DNA from: Vibrio maerlii
GTDB taxonomy: Bacteria > Pseudomonadota > Gammaproteobacteria > Enterobacterales > Vibrionaceae
Assembly: GCF_003415655.1 (NCBI RefSeq)
Contig: NZ_QRHC01000007.1
Location: 186,001 to 250,000 of the forward strand
Length of the DNA stretch: 64,000 nt
Direction: 5' to 3'
Every line of letters starts with the position of its first letter. Positions within the stretch are counted from its first letter, which is position 1. The translations under genes and the position numbers were made by a program. Below the pieces are notes generated by a model. That model did not search any database. It was not told the origin of the DNA and saw nothing but the letters and a program-made list of their open reading frames with translations. This document shows positions 51,119 to 60,618 of this stretch, one piece after another.

Positions 51119-51135
51119 TGTATTAGCATAATACA
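51119..51135 (+). promoter_or_regulatory. Candidate GntR operator at the second PTS gene
   Basis: TGTATTAGCATAATACA, a 7-bp arm palindrome. Further half-sites TGTATT (51108) and AATACA (51140) flank it. Confidence 0.65.
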
Positions 51136-51182
51136 CGTTGAATACAGGTTGTTATTTTTTGTACTCCTAGGAGACTATTACC

Positions 51183-52547
51183 ATGGCAAGAGACGCAAAA
51201 GTCGTTGCAGAGAAAGTACTCGCACTACTTGGTGGCGAATCGAATATTGATCAGCTAAACCACTGTGCTACACGTCTACGTGTAGTTGTAAAGGACGACA
51301 GTAAGGTTGATGCTGACGCGCTGGGCGAAACAGAAGGCGTACATGGATACTTTTTAAAGAATGGTCAGCACCAAGTTATCTTGGGGACTGGCTTTGTAGG
51401 TAAAGTTTTCGCTGTGTTAAAGGGCGAAAACATCGAAACTACGTCGGAAACATCGAATAAAAACAAAGAGAACGTGAGCACATTCCAGTCTGTTACTCGC
51501 ACTTTCTCCGACATCTTTGTGGCTATTATTCCTGCGCTTGTGGCGACGGGTCTATTGATGGGTCTGCGTGGCCTAATCGTCAACGGTTTTGGTGTTGAGC
51601 TGTCTCCACAGCTAACAACGCTTTCTCAAGTGTTAACGGATACCGCATTTATCTTTATCCCAGTTCTCGTAACTTGGTCTGCGATGCGAGTGTTTGGCGG
51701 TAACCCAGTATTGGGTATCGTACTCGGCTTGATGCTGGTGGCACCGCAACTCGCGAATAAGTGGGATGTTGCCTTTGGCAATGCTGAAGCCATGATGATC
51801 CCATTCATGGGCTTCGAAATCATGGTAACCGGTCTTCAAAGCTCGATCCTGCCAGCAGTATTTATGGGTTGGTTTGCAGCAATGGTTGAGCGTACATCAC
51901 GTAAGTATGTACCTGAAGTATTGGATCTTATCCTGACTCCGTTCATTACGCTGCTTGTATCTCTGATCGCCGGCCTAGTATTCGTTGGTCCGATGCTACT
52001 GGGTATCGAGAAGCTGATTACTGACGTTGTGGTTTACTTCCTACAGATTCCTTACGGCATCGGTGGTCTTATATACGGCGGCGCGATTCAGTTCATGGCA
52101 GTAACCGGTATGCACCACACCATCGTACCTATCACGATTGCGATGGTGACAGAAACAGGTTTCGACTACATCAACCCACTAGGCACAGCAGCGATTGCAG
52201 GTCAGTTCGGTGCAGCGATGGCAGTGATGATGATGCAAACCAGCAAAGTGAAGAAATCGGGTATGTTTGGTGCTGCGCTTCCTGCTCTATTTGGTATCAC
52301 AGAGCCAGCGATGTTCGCAATTACATTACCTCGCGTTAAGCCATTCCTATACGGTTGTGTCGGTGGTGCAGTGGGTGGTTGTATCGGTGCGATTGCCGGT
52401 ATCGGCTCTGCGGGTACGGGTGCAACAATGCTACCGGGTATTCTTCTTTACTTGGGCGGTGGTCTGGGTATGTACCTTGTCGTAATGGTTGTCGCTGCTC
52501 TGGTTGCGTTCCTACTGACAAAACTGTTCTACAAAGAACCTAAGTAA
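51183..52547 (+). CDS. PTS EIIBC, sucrose/beta-glucoside family
   Basis: A 454-residue protein. EIIB phosphocysteine C28 is in QLNHCATRLRVVV, and the EIIC domain has AVTGMHHTIVPITIAMV and FGITEPAMFAITLPRVK. No EIIA domain is fused. Pairing with a cytoplasmic GH32 gene 88 bp downstream shows that it imports a fructose-containing sugar, but which one cannot be told. AGGAG lies nine bases before ATG. Confidence 0.9.
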   Translation: MARDAKVVAEKVLALLGGESNIDQLNHCATRLRVVVKDDSKVDADALGETEGVHGYFLKNGQHQVILGTGFVGKVFAVLKGENIETTSETSNKNKENVSTFQSVTRTFSDIFVAIIPALVATGLLMGLRGLIVNGFGVELSPQLTTLSQVLTDTAFIFIPVLVTWSAMRVFGGNPVLGIVLGLMLVAPQLANKWDVAFGNAEAMMIPFMGFEIMVTGLQSSILPAVFMGWFAAMVERTSRKYVPEVLDLILTPFITLLVSLIAGLVFVGPMLLGIEKLITDVVVYFLQIPYGIGGLIYGGAIQFMAVTGMHHTIVPITIAMVTETGFDYINPLGTAAIAGQFGAAMAVMMMQTSKVKKSGMFGAALPALFGITEPAMFAITLPRVKPFLYGCVGGAVGGCIGAIAGIGSAGTGATMLPGILLYLGGGLGMYLVVMVVAALVAFLLTKLFYKEPK

Positions 52548-52635
52548 TTTAACTACGCATGACGCTCCCCAAATTTAAGAGCATGCTCTTGGGGAGCATT
52601 GTTGATTTTGGATTCACTCTCTATTTGGAGGAAAA

Positions 52636-54108
52636 GTGGACTTTTCAAATCGCCAAAATCGCTTAGTTAGATTAGAAGAGGTCTCTCAGTCTTACTTGGC
52701 GAGCATCGCTGAAAAAACACAAAATGATCCGTTTTATCCAAGCTATCACATAGCACCACCACACGGTTTGGTGAACGATCCCAATGGCTTGAGCTACTTT
52801 AACGGTGAGCATCATATTTTTTACCAGTGGTTCCCATTGGGCCCGGTTCACGGCCTTAAGCATTGGTATCACGTATCGACGAAGGACTTTGTGAACTTCA
52901 ATGACCGTGGTGTCACTATGGTGCCAGAGTTGAGCTATGAAGAACACGGCTGCTATACCGGCGTAGGTGTTCCACATGAAGATGAGCTTCTGCTTTATTA
53001 TACCGCCAACCGTTTTGATGAAGAGAAAAATGTTCATCAAACGCAAGCACTCGCTGTCATGGATAAACAAGGCAACCTCACTAAAAAAGGTGTGGTAGTC
53101 GAGGAAAACCGCGAACAGTTCACGTGCGAGTTTCGTGATCCGATTCTTGTACCACGCTCAGATAATTACTTCATGCTTGTTGGTGCTCAGGGCATCGATG
53201 AGAAAGGTAAGTTAGCGGCGTACAAAGGTCACTCACTGAACGAGTTCGATTATCTAGGCAACATCGATGTTGGCTTGGAAGATTTCGGTTACATGTGGGA
53301 ATGTCCAAACTATTATGAAGAGCAGGATAAAGGCACCTTCATCTTCTCTCCGCAGGGGGTCACCAGCGAGAGTAAATACGATCTTAACAACGTATTCTCC
53401 GTGGTCTACATGGTGGGTGAGCAGATTGACTTTGAAACTCAACGCTTTGAGCATCAAGGCTGGTTTGAGCTAGACAAAGGCTTCGACTTCTATGCACCGC
53501 AGACTTACCTAGATGAGCAAGGTCGTCGCATTCTTCTTGGCTGGTTAGGTAACTCTAAGAGTGAATATCCGACAGACAAGAACATGTGGGCACACATGTT
53601 AACGCTTCCTCGTGAGCTGAAAATTGAAGGTAATCGTATTGCTCAGTTCCCACTACCCGAACTGGAAGGCTTGCGTTCAGAATCTCTAGCCGTAAAGGAA
53701 AGTACCGAGCTAAAGAATGCCTCGTTCGAGTTGGAATTTGAGGTTGATGGTGAGTTCTCATTGTCATTGGAAAACCAAGTAGGTGATAAGATGACCTTCG
53801 CTGGTACGAATGATGAGCTGATTCTTGACCGTACCGGCGTAACGCACCTTCATGCTGAAGCTTTTGGTAGCGTTCGTTATGCACAACGTTTAGTGAACGA
53901 GCAACGTATTCGCATCTTCGTCGATAACTCTTCGATAGAGATTTTTGCGGACAACGGTTTGACAGTATTCACCTCTCGATTGTTCATCGATGATCTCTCG
54001 CAACTAAAAGTAGCGGGTCTTAACGAGTGTAAGCTTCATTATCTCAAGTCGATGAAGTTATCTGGCGATGGATACCAGAAAACGGTTGTTGAAAAAGCAC
54101 AGGCTTAA
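52636..54108 (+). CDS. GH32 beta-fructosidase (second)
   Basis: A 490-residue protein with GTG 52636 start (TTTGGAGG just upstream). The catalytic triad is in YHIAPPHGLVNDPNGLSYF (nucleophile), CEFRDPIL and GYMWECPNYY (acid/base). The C-terminal sandwich holds SSIEIFADNGLTVFTSRLF. It lacks the N-terminal extension of the scrB product at 39840. It has no signal peptide, so it acts on the phosphorylated sugar delivered by the upstream PTS. Confidence 0.92.
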   Translation: MDFSNRQNRLVRLEEVSQSYLASIAEKTQNDPFYPSYHIAPPHGLVNDPNGLSYFNGEHHIFYQWFPLGPVHGLKHWYHVSTKDFVNFNDRGVTMVPELSYEEHGCYTGVGVPHEDELLLYYTANRFDEEKNVHQTQALAVMDKQGNLTKKGVVVEENREQFTCEFRDPILVPRSDNYFMLVGAQGIDEKGKLAAYKGHSLNEFDYLGNIDVGLEDFGYMWECPNYYEEQDKGTFIFSPQGVTSESKYDLNNVFSVVYMVGEQIDFETQRFEHQGWFELDKGFDFYAPQTYLDEQGRRILLGWLGNSKSEYPTDKNMWAHMLTLPRELKIEGNRIAQFPLPELEGLRSESLAVKESTELKNASFELEFEVDGEFSLSLENQVGDKMTFAGTNDELILDRTGVTHLHAEAFGSVRYAQRLVNEQRIRIFVDNSSIEIFADNGLTVFTSRLFIDDLSQLKVAGLNECKLHYLKSMKLSGDGYQKTVVEKAQA

Positions 54109-54140
54109 TAGCTGATTTAATTAGTTTAACGTGTATTCGA

Positions 54141-54167
54141 AGGCATCTCATTGAGGTGCCTTTTTTG
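54141..54167 (+). terminator. Terminator after the second GH32 gene
   Basis: Stem AAGGCATCTCA / TGAGGTGCCTT (one wobble pair) followed by TTTT. Confidence 0.8.
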
Positions 54168-54209
54168 ATCTTTCGATGATTTACAAAAGATTTAGTCTTC
54201 TATCTTGCG

Positions 54210-54252
54210 TGTCACTAAATGGCAATTCAACCTTTTAGTCGGTGGGTATTAT
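54210..54252 (+). promoter_or_regulatory. AraC-type element 1 and -10 box
   Basis: TGTCACTAAATGGCAATT (54210-54227), then TATTAT (54247-54252) 19 nt later. It precedes the first amidohydrolase gene. Confidence 0.75.
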
Positions 54253-54296
54253 GGCCTCAGATTTCAGAGCACCACTACTAACTAAGAGAGTATTTT

Positions 54297-55733
54297 ATGT
54301 TCAAGAAAACACTGATTGCCGCTTCTTTAGCTATGACAGCTGCTTACTCATTTGCGGCGCCTGCACCGGTACAAGAAACAGCGCCAACTGCAGTTGAAGC
54401 GCCTCAAGTGGTTGTATTTAAGAATGTGAATGTTTTCAACGGAACTGAAAATAAACTATATAACAATCATTCGGTTATTGTGACAGGAAACAAGATCACT
54501 GCGATTACTAAGGGTGATGCAGACGTTCCTGCAGACGCGAAAGTTATCGACGGTGAAGGCCGCACATTAATGCCCGCTTTGATTGATGCGCACATGCACC
54601 TAACCATTCCTAAAGGTCTACTGGGTACCGATGACATGCGCTGGACCGAGATTGCGATTCACGGTCAAGAATTCGCAGAAATGTATTTGGATATGGGTTT
54701 CGGAACAATCCGCGATGTGGGTGGTGCAGACGGTTCTTGGACAGCAATGGAGCAAGATGGCCGCTTGAAAGAGGTCTCACGTATCTATGCGTCAGGTGCA
54801 CCAATTGCACCAATCGGTTCACACGCAGATGTTGGCTTGCAATCGCGTCGTCTAACGGATTCTCCACAGAACTTGGAGATTCTAAATATCATGACGAATG
54901 CGAACGGCGTTGATGAAATAAAGAAACAAGCGCGTTACCAGTACCGCCAAGGCGGACAGTTCACTAAAGTTTTCCAGTCTGGTGGGGTATCTTCAAAGTT
55001 TGACCCTTGGCAGTACAACTCTTATTTAGATGATGAGATGAAAGCGGCGGTAGCAATTGCAGAGTCTTACGGTTCTTACGTAGCGACACACGTCTATTCG
55101 GAGCAAGCTATGCATCAAGCTCTAGACCTAGGTGTCAAAACATTGGAACACGGCTTTATGTTTAAAGCGGATATGGCAGAGAAGTTCAACAAGGAAGGTG
55201 CATTTATCGCAACCAACTTGACGGCGTTCTCTCCTGATTTAGCGACGATTCCAGTGGTACAAGACCCACTCATTCAGAAGAAATTAGCGTCGGCGCAAGC
55301 AGCGTTCGACACTTATCAAACAGAGATGAAGGCCGCTGAAGACGCAGGATTTGATCGCCGTGCATTCAATGTAGACTGTGTAGGTACTGCCGATACCTGT
55401 GCGAAGCAAATCGCTCACGAAATCTGGTTGAATGCAGACATGTTCGGTAACTTCTCCGCGCTTCGAGCAATGACGTCAACATCAGGTCGAATCTCTGCAG
55501 AGCTGATGCAGCCATGGATTGACCCGTACTCAGACGCGAAACTGGGTGTTATCGAAGTGGGTGCTTATGCCGATATCCTTCTGATTGATGGTAACCCACT
55601 AGAAGACATTAGCTTGGTTGGTGGTCGTGACACTTGGTTTGGTGAAGCGAATGACGCGAAGAAAGATGGTTCTCACCTGACGGAAATGGACCTCATCATG
55701 AAAGACGGTAAGATCTTTAAGAATACGCTTTAA
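54297..55733 (+). CDS. Exported metal-dependent amidohydrolase (first of pair)
   Basis: A 478-residue protein with signal peptide MFKKTLIAASLAMTAAYSFA. The amidohydrolase fold shows metal site H-M-H (LIDAHMHL), Lys in TKVFQSGG (likely carboxylated), His in ATHVYS and LEHGF, and the closing KLGVIEVGAYADILLIDGNPLEDI. The family includes imidazolonepropionase-like prolidases. The usual final Asp region is replaced by DCVGTADTC, with a Cys pair that could be a periplasmic disulfide. The substrate is unknown; a peptide or cyclic amide is plausible. Its paralog is at 57071. Confidence 0.87.
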   Translation: MFKKTLIAASLAMTAAYSFAAPAPVQETAPTAVEAPQVVVFKNVNVFNGTENKLYNNHSVIVTGNKITAITKGDADVPADAKVIDGEGRTLMPALIDAHMHLTIPKGLLGTDDMRWTEIAIHGQEFAEMYLDMGFGTIRDVGGADGSWTAMEQDGRLKEVSRIYASGAPIAPIGSHADVGLQSRRLTDSPQNLEILNIMTNANGVDEIKKQARYQYRQGGQFTKVFQSGGVSSKFDPWQYNSYLDDEMKAAVAIAESYGSYVATHVYSEQAMHQALDLGVKTLEHGFMFKADMAEKFNKEGAFIATNLTAFSPDLATIPVVQDPLIQKKLASAQAAFDTYQTEMKAAEDAGFDRRAFNVDCVGTADTCAKQIAHEIWLNADMFGNFSALRAMTSTSGRISAELMQPWIDPYSDAKLGVIEVGAYADILLIDGNPLEDISLVGGRDTWFGEANDAKKDGSHLTEMDLIMKDGKIFKNTL

Positions 55734-55744
55734 GATTGAATGAC

Positions 55745-55776
55745 AAAGAATCCGGCTATAGGCCGGATTCTTTCTT
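55745..55776 (+). terminator. Terminator between the amidohydrolase and AraC genes
   Basis: A perfect 11-bp stem AAAGAATCCGG / CCGGATTCTTT with a T-rich tail. Confidence 0.8.
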
Positions 55777-55789
55777 TTGGAGCGACACA

Positions 55790-56884
55790 ATGAATGAAAC
55801 AAATAAAGTTGACCAAGGAGAGCAAATTGCTGACACTCAAAAGACGTTAAATGGATTGAAACGTCTGATGAAAAACAACAAAGAAATGGATATCACTTTA
55901 GTGTCACGCGAGAGCGTCGAGTTCTTTGCCTCGATGTTTAAGGAAATCGACACCAAGACCTACGCTCTCCTTCGTTCGGCCACCATTCCCAATGATATTC
56001 ACACCGACGTCGAGTACGAATATCTACCTGAATCCAGCTTAAAGAACTTCTTAGAAGTGCTTGCGGAGCACTTGAATAACGACTCTTTGGGTTGGTTATT
56101 TTTGCGTTCGTGTAAAGAGACGTATATTCCACGCTTCATCAGCGTTATTTCTGAGCGAGCATCGGTAAAAGATGCGCTAGAACAGTTCTGCCAAATACTT
56201 AAGAAAGAAAACACGGGCGCAAATGTCTACCTAGAAAGTGCTGGCAACACTTGGTGGCTTGTGCGAGAAAAAACGGGTCTAGATGAAGCCTGGTTCAAGT
56301 ACGCAGAAATGTTCTCGGTGCTGTGTATGGCTGAGTTACTACGTGCCTTAACCAATGACAACTGGCGACCAACTAAGATTGGCATTCAAAGTCCAGATAT
56401 CGATGATTTTTCTAAATTGCCTTCTATGGAGTTCGCTCAGTTTTTCCTTGAGCGTCCCGTGACGGCCATAGAAATTCCAGAATCAATTTTATGGTCTCCG
56501 GTTAAGATATCGACACCAGCTAAACCTTTGTCTGAGCGTTTTAGCGCAGACGAACTTACGTCACTGACCTTTGCAGAACAATTTACCTTGGCAATCACGC
56601 CTTATTTGTCTATGGGTAAGTTACCGATAAAAATTGCCGCAGAGATCTTAAGAATGAATGTAAGAACCCTGCAACGTAAGCTCAGTGCAGAGAAAATCGT
56701 CTACAAGCAATTTGTCGAAGATCTGGTTTTTGAGCAGGTCTCAAAGCGAATTATTGACTCTGATGAATCGATTACTGAGATAGCCAACCGTTATGGATAC
56801 TCGGATGCAGCTCACTTCACTCGTTCTTTTAATCGAATATTTGGTTGTTCGCCTTCAGCCTATCGTAAGAAATATCGCCATTAA
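55790..56884 (+). CDS. AraC-family regulator
   Basis: A 364-residue protein starting at ATG 55790 with GGAG upstream; an in-frame TTG at 55736 would lie across the terminator. The N-terminal ~230 residues form an arabinose-binding-type/OruR-like ligand domain. The C-terminal double HTH is LPIKIAAEILRMNVRTLQRKLSAEKIVYKQFVEDLVFEQVSKRIIDSDESITEIANRYGYSDAAHFTRSFNRIFGCSPSAYRKKYR. It is the natural candidate to bind TGTCRYTAAATGGCAATT at four neighbouring promoters. A paralog is at 63313. Confidence 0.88.
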   Translation: MNETNKVDQGEQIADTQKTLNGLKRLMKNNKEMDITLVSRESVEFFASMFKEIDTKTYALLRSATIPNDIHTDVEYEYLPESSLKNFLEVLAEHLNNDSLGWLFLRSCKETYIPRFISVISERASVKDALEQFCQILKKENTGANVYLESAGNTWWLVREKTGLDEAWFKYAEMFSVLCMAELLRALTNDNWRPTKIGIQSPDIDDFSKLPSMEFAQFFLERPVTAIEIPESILWSPVKISTPAKPLSERFSADELTSLTFAEQFTLAITPYLSMGKLPIKIAAEILRMNVRTLQRKLSAEKIVYKQFVEDLVFEQVSKRIIDSDESITEIANRYGYSDAAHFTRSFNRIFGCSPSAYRKKYRH

Positions 56885-56911
56885 ATCTATGCATTGTCCA
56901 TGACCTCATTG

Positions 56912-56953
56912 TGTCATCAAATGGCAATGTGGTTTTCTTGCGTAAATTAAAAT
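56912..56953 (+). promoter_or_regulatory. AraC-type element 2 and -10 box
   Basis: TGTCATCAAATGGCAATG (56912-56929), then TAAAAT (56948-56953) 18 nt later. It precedes the second amidohydrolase gene. Confidence 0.72.
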
Positions 56954-57070
56954 TCACTACTAAGTTATTGATTGGAGCCAATTAATTGCGATAAGTCATT
57001 TGGATATTTGATGAGTTATCGTGATTTGAGGTATGGATATGGATAATCAAAATGGATAAGGGAACGAAGT

Positions 57071-58438
57071 ATGGCGAATTCATTGAAGTTAGCGGCATTA
57101 GCGGTATCTGTTAGTGCAGCTTTTTCTGTGTCTGCAGCATCGACACTGTTTACTAATGTTGATGTATTTAATGGTACGGAAAACAAGCTGTATGAAGATC
57201 ATTATGTATTGGTGGAAGACAACATCATTACCAAGATATCTTCATCTGCGATTGAGGCTGGTGATGCAACGATTATCGATGGAAGTGGTAAAACACTCAC
57301 TCCAGGCTTCATAGAGAACCACGCGCACCTTATGTTAATGGGTCCAAGTCTACCTAAGATGGAAGCCGATGTGACGTGGGAAGACTTTGCTATTCACGGG
57401 ACACGAATGGCAGAAATGTACCTTATGCAGGGTTTTACAACGGTGCGTGATGCCGGTGGTGCAAATGGTGGCTTGAGGAGAGCAATAGACGCTGGGCAGA
57501 TCTCTGGTCCACGTTTCTACCCATCTGGCGCATTCTTAAGCGCACGTGGTGGACATGCCGATTTTGCTAACTACACCGCACCTCCAGGCTCTGATACCAA
57601 CTTTAGTCGTTTGAATATGGCCCAAGAAGCAGACAATGTGGCTGATGTGAAGAAGTTTTCCCGCAATAACTTTCGAATGGGCGCGACGCAGTTGAAGTAC
57701 ATGCAATCAGGTGGTGTCGTATCTGCGTTTGATCCTTGGCAATTGTTATCGGGTTCTCCTGAAGAGGTTTCTGCTGCGGTTCAAGTGGCTGAAACTTATG
57801 GAAGTTATGTCATGGCACACTCGTACCGTAAGGAAGCGATTCTAGGTGCGCTCGACGCAGGCGTTAAGTCAATTGAACATGGCTTTATGTTTGATTGTGA
57901 AATTGCTGATGTTATGAACGAGAAGGGTGCTTTTATCACGACCAACTTAACGGCCTTTGATCCGAACCTCTTCGATATTCCAGCAATAAAAAATGTTCCT
58001 GCAAGTCTGCGTAAGGCACAGTCTGCTTCTGCGGCTTTTAAAGACTACATCCCTAACATGAAAAAATGTCCGGTCAAGCGTGGGTTCCACACGGACTGTG
58101 TTGGTTCGGTGGACGCATGTAACATCCAAATTGCATATGAAAAGAAACTAAACTACGACTTTTTTGGACCATATGAGTCCCTTAAGGCAATGACATCAGT
58201 TGGTGGTGAAATCGCAACCTTGACTGGTGAATTCACCAACCCTTACCCAGAAGCGAAGCTGGGTGTTATTGAAGTTGGCGCCTACGCGGATGTCTTATTA
58301 CTAGATGGTAACCCACTTGAAGACTTCACTGTTGTGGGTACGGGTGAAAAATGGTTTGGGGCTGACAAACGTCCTGAAAGTCCTGAGTCGATTGTTCTAA
58401 TAATGAAAGACGGTGTGATTTACAAAAATACTCTGTAA
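57071..58438 (+). CDS. Exported metal-dependent amidohydrolase (second of pair)
   Basis: A 455-residue paralog of the gene at 54297. Signal peptide (MANSLKLAALAVSVSAAFSVSA), metal site in FIENHAHL, TQLKYMQSGGVVSAFDPWQ, MAHSYRKEA, IEHGFMF, and DCVGSVDAC in place of the usual Asp loop. The motif D-C-V-G-[ST]-x-D-x-C is shared by both copies, so it is probably functional. It is followed 18 nt later by the DUF3299 region, so those genes may be co-transcribed. Confidence 0.87.
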   Translation: MANSLKLAALAVSVSAAFSVSAASTLFTNVDVFNGTENKLYEDHYVLVEDNIITKISSSAIEAGDATIIDGSGKTLTPGFIENHAHLMLMGPSLPKMEADVTWEDFAIHGTRMAEMYLMQGFTTVRDAGGANGGLRRAIDAGQISGPRFYPSGAFLSARGGHADFANYTAPPGSDTNFSRLNMAQEADNVADVKKFSRNNFRMGATQLKYMQSGGVVSAFDPWQLLSGSPEEVSAAVQVAETYGSYVMAHSYRKEAILGALDAGVKSIEHGFMFDCEIADVMNEKGAFITTNLTAFDPNLFDIPAIKNVPASLRKAQSASAAFKDYIPNMKKCPVKRGFHTDCVGSVDACNIQIAYEKKLNYDFFGPYESLKAMTSVGGEIATLTGEFTNPYPEAKLGVIEVGAYADVLLLDGNPLEDFTVVGTGEKWFGADKRPESPESIVLIMKDGVIYKNTL

Positions 58439-58504
58439 TTCGGACCATAGGTTGGGGTGATCAATTTGGTCATCCCTATTTCTCATATGAACTGGAGAGT
58501 AAGT

Positions 58505-59134
58505 TTGTCACATCTACTTTTAATTATTTTCGCTTTAGTCTCTTTCGCTAGCATGGCCGATGAGCTAATCGAGCTAGATTGGAAACAGTTAAGACCCCAT
58601 GTGCCTAGAACAGTTTCACTGCCAACACTAGATTACAACCAACGAGCTGCTCTACAAGAAGTCTACACCTTAATGCTTGTTACTAATGAAGAAAGTTTAG
58701 CCCGAATTGCAGAAATAAAGTTGCAATTCAAAGAGCAAGGGCTTGATATCGAGCAGTTATTTGAGTTGCGTAATGAATATATGCAACAAGAGCAAAAAGT
58801 GGCTGAAACAACCACTTCTGCGTATGATGATCAGCTTGTTCGTATCCCTGGGTTCCTTGTGCCACTAGAGTTTTCAAGCCCATTAGTTGCCTCTGAATTT
58901 TTGTTAGTCCCTGTGGCGGGGGCCTGCATCCACATGCCTCCCCCTCCTGCGAATCAGATTATTCGAGTAAGTTATCCAGAGGGCTTCAAGGTTGAAACTG
59001 TTCAGTACCCGGTTTGGGTCGAGGGGAAATTTAACTCATCTCTTCATTCGGACGATGTGTATTTGGTTGATGGTGAGACCAATGTCACTATGGGTTACAC
59101 CATGAAAGCGACGATGGTAGAAGATTACCTTTAG
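58505..59134 (+). CDS. DUF3299 exported protein
   Basis: About 209 residues if started at TTG 58505, which has GGAG seven bases upstream; ATG 58487 and GTG 58457 are in-frame alternatives without a good ribosome site. A signal peptide (SHLLLIIFALVSFASMA) precedes ELDWKQLRP and the DUF3299 signature LVPVAGACIHMPPPPANQIIRV. The function is unknown; the family is often found near transport and lipoprotein-export genes. Here it belongs to the AraC-linked amidohydrolase cluster. Confidence 0.8.
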   Translation: MSHLLLIIFALVSFASMADELIELDWKQLRPHVPRTVSLPTLDYNQRAALQEVYTLMLVTNEESLARIAEIKLQFKEQGLDIEQLFELRNEYMQQEQKVAETTTSAYDDQLVRIPGFLVPLEFSSPLVASEFLLVPVAGACIHMPPPPANQIIRVSYPEGFKVETVQYPVWVEGKFNSSLHSDDVYLVDGETNVTMGYTMKATMVEDYL

Positions 59135-59209
59135 TTCAGCCAGTGCCTTTAATCAACGGGTGGATCACCTGAGACACAGAGAGATTCCAGCGAGGCAATT
59201 TCTATCGTG

Positions 59210-59251
59210 TGTCGCTAAATGGCAATTTTCTCAAATTTAGATCATTAAACT
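59210..59251 (+). promoter_or_regulatory. AraC-type element 3 and -10 box
   Basis: TGTCGCTAAATGGCAATT (59210-59227), then TAAACT (59246-59251) 18 nt later. It precedes the OprB-like porin gene. Confidence 0.72.
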
Positions 59252-59271
59252 CATCAAAAGGAATCAGATGA

Positions 59272-60519
59272 ATGAGAGCATTATTAATGAACACTAAACT
59301 ATCCACGATTAGCCTTGCAGTTATTAGCTCTATGTTGGCAGCACCAATTATGGCGGCCAATTTCGATAGCCCCGATTCAGTAGAAAACACGATTGCCCAA
59401 CAAAAAGAGCAGCAGCTGGATTGGCGTGCGAAGTTAGCTGAGGATGGTTTTACGTTTGGTGCTGATTATTTTGCATTAGGTTTAACGTCAGGCGATGGCG
59501 CCAGTGGTGATAGCGTAGATGCGTCATCAGGTGTTGCGCGTCTTTATGGCTCGTGGACTTTGCTTGGCAAAGATACAAAAAACTCAGGGAATTTGGTGTG
59601 GAAGGTGGAGCACCGACATGCCTATGGTGATACGGCTCCGAAAGATTACTCTTTTGGGCCTCTAGGCTATGTTGGTGCAATTGGGCCAGCTTTCAGTGAT
59701 CAGGGCTTTCGAGTAACAGACTTAAACTGGAAGCAGAAGATCAACGATGGCAAGGGCACGATTATTGTGGGTTGGCAAGATGTGACCAACTACGCGGATG
59801 TTTATGCACTTGCAAGCCCATGGTCAGGCTTTACTAATTTAGCATTCTCGACAGGCTCGGGGGCGATGGGTCTGCCCGATGACGGCGTGTTAGCTCTATC
59901 AGCAGGTCATATGTTAGGTGAGAACTTCTATGTCGTGGGTGGCATTGCCGATGCGAATGGCAAGTCAGATGATATCTTTGATGGCTTTGATACTGCCTTT
60001 GGCAGCGATGCTTCCTACTTCACAACATTGGAGCTTGGCTGGACGGCATCACAAGAACAAATTTATACCGATAACTTCCACGTTACGCTCTGGGATTTTG
60101 GCGATGATACACGGCATAGTAACAGTTCTTCAGCTGAAGGTGGCAAGGGCGTTAACTTCTCGTGGAGTCAGTTTATGACACCGCAAATAATGCCGTTTGT
60201 TCGTGGTGGCTTCTCTGAAGGGGATGTCGCTATATATGATAAGTCACTTTCAGTCGGTATGGGGTACTTCGGGCTAGGAAAAGCGACTAACAACCTTGGT
60301 GTTGCTGTTAACTGGGCCGAGGTAAATGGTGATTCATTTGAAGCTGATGCGAAAGCAATTAGTGGTAACACTGAACAGTGGACTGCTGAGCTCTACTACA
60401 ACATGCAGTTTGGTGATCACCTACAAGTGACGCCAGATATTCAATACATCAAAGATCCTGCATTCTCTAATGAGGATAGCGCTTGGGTATTTGGTGTGAG
60501 AGCTCGAGTATTTATCTAA
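59272..60519 (+). CDS. OprB-like outer-membrane porin
   Basis: A 415-residue protein. The signal peptide lies after an N-terminal MRALLMN, and AAGGAA lies nine bases before ATG 59272. The mature part shows a porin-type barrel with FGPLGYVGAIGPAFSDQGFRVTDLNWKQKINDGKGTIIVGWQDVTNYADVYALASPW, resembling carbohydrate-selective OprB-family porins, and terminal strand WVFGVRARVFI. It probably imports the amidohydrolase-related substrate. The family call is moderate. Confidence 0.75.
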   Translation: MRALLMNTKLSTISLAVISSMLAAPIMAANFDSPDSVENTIAQQKEQQLDWRAKLAEDGFTFGADYFALGLTSGDGASGDSVDASSGVARLYGSWTLLGKDTKNSGNLVWKVEHRHAYGDTAPKDYSFGPLGYVGAIGPAFSDQGFRVTDLNWKQKINDGKGTIIVGWQDVTNYADVYALASPWSGFTNLAFSTGSGAMGLPDDGVLALSAGHMLGENFYVVGGIADANGKSDDIFDGFDTAFGSDASYFTTLELGWTASQEQIYTDNFHVTLWDFGDDTRHSNSSSAEGGKGVNFSWSQFMTPQIMPFVRGGFSEGDVAIYDKSLSVGMGYFGLGKATNNLGVAVNWAEVNGDSFEADAKAISGNTEQWTAELYYNMQFGDHLQVTPDIQYIKDPAFSNEDSAWVFGVRARVFI

Positions 60520-60546
60520 CCCACTATTCAAATTACGAATACAGTT

Positions 60547-60579
60547 GAAAGCGCCTTCGGTCACTCCGAAGGCGCTTTC
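60547..60579 (+). terminator. Terminator after the OprB-like gene
   Basis: A 14-bp stem GAAAGCGCCTTCGG / CCGAAGGCGCTTTC with a weak T tail. Confidence 0.75.
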
Positions 60580-60618
60580 GTATTAAGGGTACAGGACAAT
60601 GAGATTCCATTTTGTTGC

